14,831 nt of DNA, taken from an uncultured Clostridia bacterium (GTDB taxonomy: Bacteria > Bacillota > Clostridia > Christensenellales > Aristaeellaceae). Below, in pieces: positions 13,750-14,831 of this stretch; position 1 is the first letter of the stretch; each line of letters begins with the position of its first letter. The stretch lies in NCBI GenBank assembly GCA_945877525.1, contig CAMDVP010000049.1, forward strand, positions 1 to 14,831, in the 5' to 3' direction. The notes under the pieces are model-generated. The model saw nothing but the letters and a program-made list of their open reading frames with translations. It was not told the DNA's origin and searched no databases. Made by a program: the position numbers and the translations under genes.

Positions 13750-13838
13750 GGAAGGCAGGGAAGAAAACCGCTGCCGTTCGGCTTTTCATCAATGGCATCA
13801 TTCTCTTTATCCAATGCTCAGAAGGAGGCCGTACCCGC

Positions 13839-14831
13839 ATGCGCAATATCGGCATTTTTGCCCACGTGGACGCAGGAAAAACCACCCTTTCCGAGCAGCT
13901 GCTGATGCATTCCGGGGCAATCCGCCGGGCGGGAAGCGTCGATGCGGGTACGGCCCATACCGACAATCTGCCGGTGGAGCAGCGTCGGGGCATTTCGGTG
14001 AAGGCCACCTGCGTCAGCCTGACCTGGAGGGGCGTGCGCATCTGCCTGATCGACACCCCCGGGCATGTGGATTTTTCCGCCGAGGTGGAGCGCTCCCTGT
14101 GGGCGCTGGACGCGGCGGTGATGGTAGTCTGCGCGGTGGAGGGCGTACAGCCCCATACGGAAACCCTCTTTCATGCGCTGCAGGAGCAGGCCATTCCTAC
14201 GCTTTTCTTTCTGAACAAAACGGACCGCGAGGGCGCGGATCCGGGGCGCGTGATGGCGCAGATTCGCCGCCTGCTCACCCCGGACGCAGTGTTTCTTGCG
14301 GATGACGAGGCTGTGTGCGAATTTGTTTGCGCGCAGGATGATGATCTGCTGGAGAAGTACCTCTCCGGGGAAACCATTGCGCCTGACCTGATCCGGGAAC
14401 GCCTGGCGGATATGTCATGCCGCGCCGCCGCGCATCCGGTGCTGTGCGGCTCAGCCCTGCGGGACGAGGGCGTCCTCCCACTGCTGGACGCCATGGTGGA
14501 CCTTCTGCCGCCGCCCGCTACGGATGGGAAGGCGCTGTGCGGCGTGGTGTTTGCCTCTGCCCAGGATCGGGTGCTGGGCCGGGGCGTGTGGGTGCGCCTG
14601 TACGGTGGAACCATTGAGAACCGCGCGCCCATCACCCTGCCTGCTGGGCTGGATCCGCTGACGGGCGAGGAAAAGCTGGTGCAGCGGAAGATCACCCAGA
14701 TTCGCCGGGTGGACGGCAGCGATGCGGGAAGCCTTGCCGCGGGGGAAATCGGCGTGGTGTACGGTCTGGGAGATGTGAGGGTGGGGCAGATTCTGGGAGA
14801 TGCCGGGCTTCTGCCCCGGCGCGTGGAGCCC
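13839..14831 (+). CDS. TetM/EF-G-like ribosomal-protection GTPase (5' part, cut by window end)
   Basis: The first 331 residues are visible and the frame is open to the last base. The GTPase motifs are all present: G1 AHVDAGKTT (8-16), G2 RGISV (50-54), G3 DTPGH (72-76), G4 NKTD (126-129) and G5 GSAL (204-207). The start of domain II is seen from about 233, ending GDAGLLPRR. The text follows the TetM/TetO/TetW class (HSGAI, GSVDAGT, TDN, RRGI) more closely than elongation factor G. Members of this class remove tetracycline from the ribosome using GTP. Whether this one confers resistance cannot be judged without domain IV, which lies outside the window. AGGAGG stands 10 nt before the ATG. The gap after the M13 gene is 89 bp, with no clear promoter or terminator. 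Confidence 0.9.
   Translation, partial: MRNIGIFAHVDAGKTTLSEQLLMHSGAIRRAGSVDAGTAHTDNLPVEQRRGISVKATCVSLTWRGVRICLIDTPGHVDFSAEVERSLWALDAAVMVVCAVEGVQPHTETLFHALQEQAIPTLFFLNKTDREGADPGRVMAQIRRLLTPDAVFLADDEAVCEFVCAQDDDLLEKYLSGETIAPDLIRERLADMSCRAAAHPVLCGSALRDEGVLPLLDAMVDLLPPPATDGKALCGVVFASAQDRVLGRGVWVRLYGGTIENRAPITLPAGLDPLTGEEKLVQRKITQIRRVDGSDAGSLAAGEIGVVYGLGDVRVGQILGDAGLLPRRVEP

Noticed and set aside
13750..13838. Tetracycline-type leader-peptide attenuator before the TetM-like gene
   Set aside because: Only 89 bp separate the genes. I see no short leader ORF followed by a terminator stem, only a weak GCCG/CGGC pair.
13649..14305. Plus-strand ORF of 218 codons overlapping the end of the M13 gene and the start of the TetM-like gene
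   Set aside because: It lies out of frame with both. The two real genes have intact family motifs, good codon use and, for the GTPase, a strong ribosome binding site at 13823-13829.

Overview
The window reads as chromosomal DNA of a GC-rich member of the Bacillota, most likely an anaerobic, gut-type Clostridia lineage. The pointers are strong AGGAGG-type ribosome binding sites, sigma-A promoters with extended -10 boxes, a YknXYZ/MacAB-like pump without an outer-membrane partner, a DegV/FakB protein and an SLH-like surface peptidase. The lineage is an inference. I see no rRNA, tRNA, CRISPR array, transposase or integrase, and the gene spacing looks like ordinary core genome with a few accessory pieces.

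Left part (1-4917, minus strand). The left edge (1-142) is dense in short hairpins and may also be the tail of a plus-strand gene. An OmpR-type response regulator with a degenerate receiver follows. Next comes a block read right to left: greA, lysS, a lysS terminator, an unrecognised 218-residue membrane-anchored protein, and a small Dabb-domain protein with its own terminator. The greA-lysS transcript starts from a perfect-consensus promoter whose -35 box contains the stop codon of the upstream membrane-anchored glycerophosphodiesterase gene. Its leader of about 105 nt can form two mutually exclusive hairpins.

Middle part (4918-9647). The glycerophosphodiesterase gene and a plus-strand type I L-asparaginase gene are divergent, and their extended -10 boxes are inverted copies of each other. 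After the asparaginase lies a tight three-gene efflux-type operon: membrane-fusion/adaptor protein, ABC ATPase and FtsX/MacB permease. The adaptor is unusually long and ends in a Met/Gly/Ser-rich repeat tail.

Right part (9648-14831, plus strand). A DegV/FakB fatty-acid-binding protein is followed by two tiny overlapping ORFs of doubtful status and a strong terminator. Then comes a secreted M13 (neprilysin/PepO) metallopeptidase with an N-terminal SLH-like region, and the first 331 codons of a TetM/EF-G-like ribosomal-protection GTPase cut by the window end. The degV and M13 promoters share an exact 15-bp box at the same distance from the -10 hexamer, together with a similar core. This is the most distinctive regulatory signal in the window. 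I did not find a clearly new multi-gene system.
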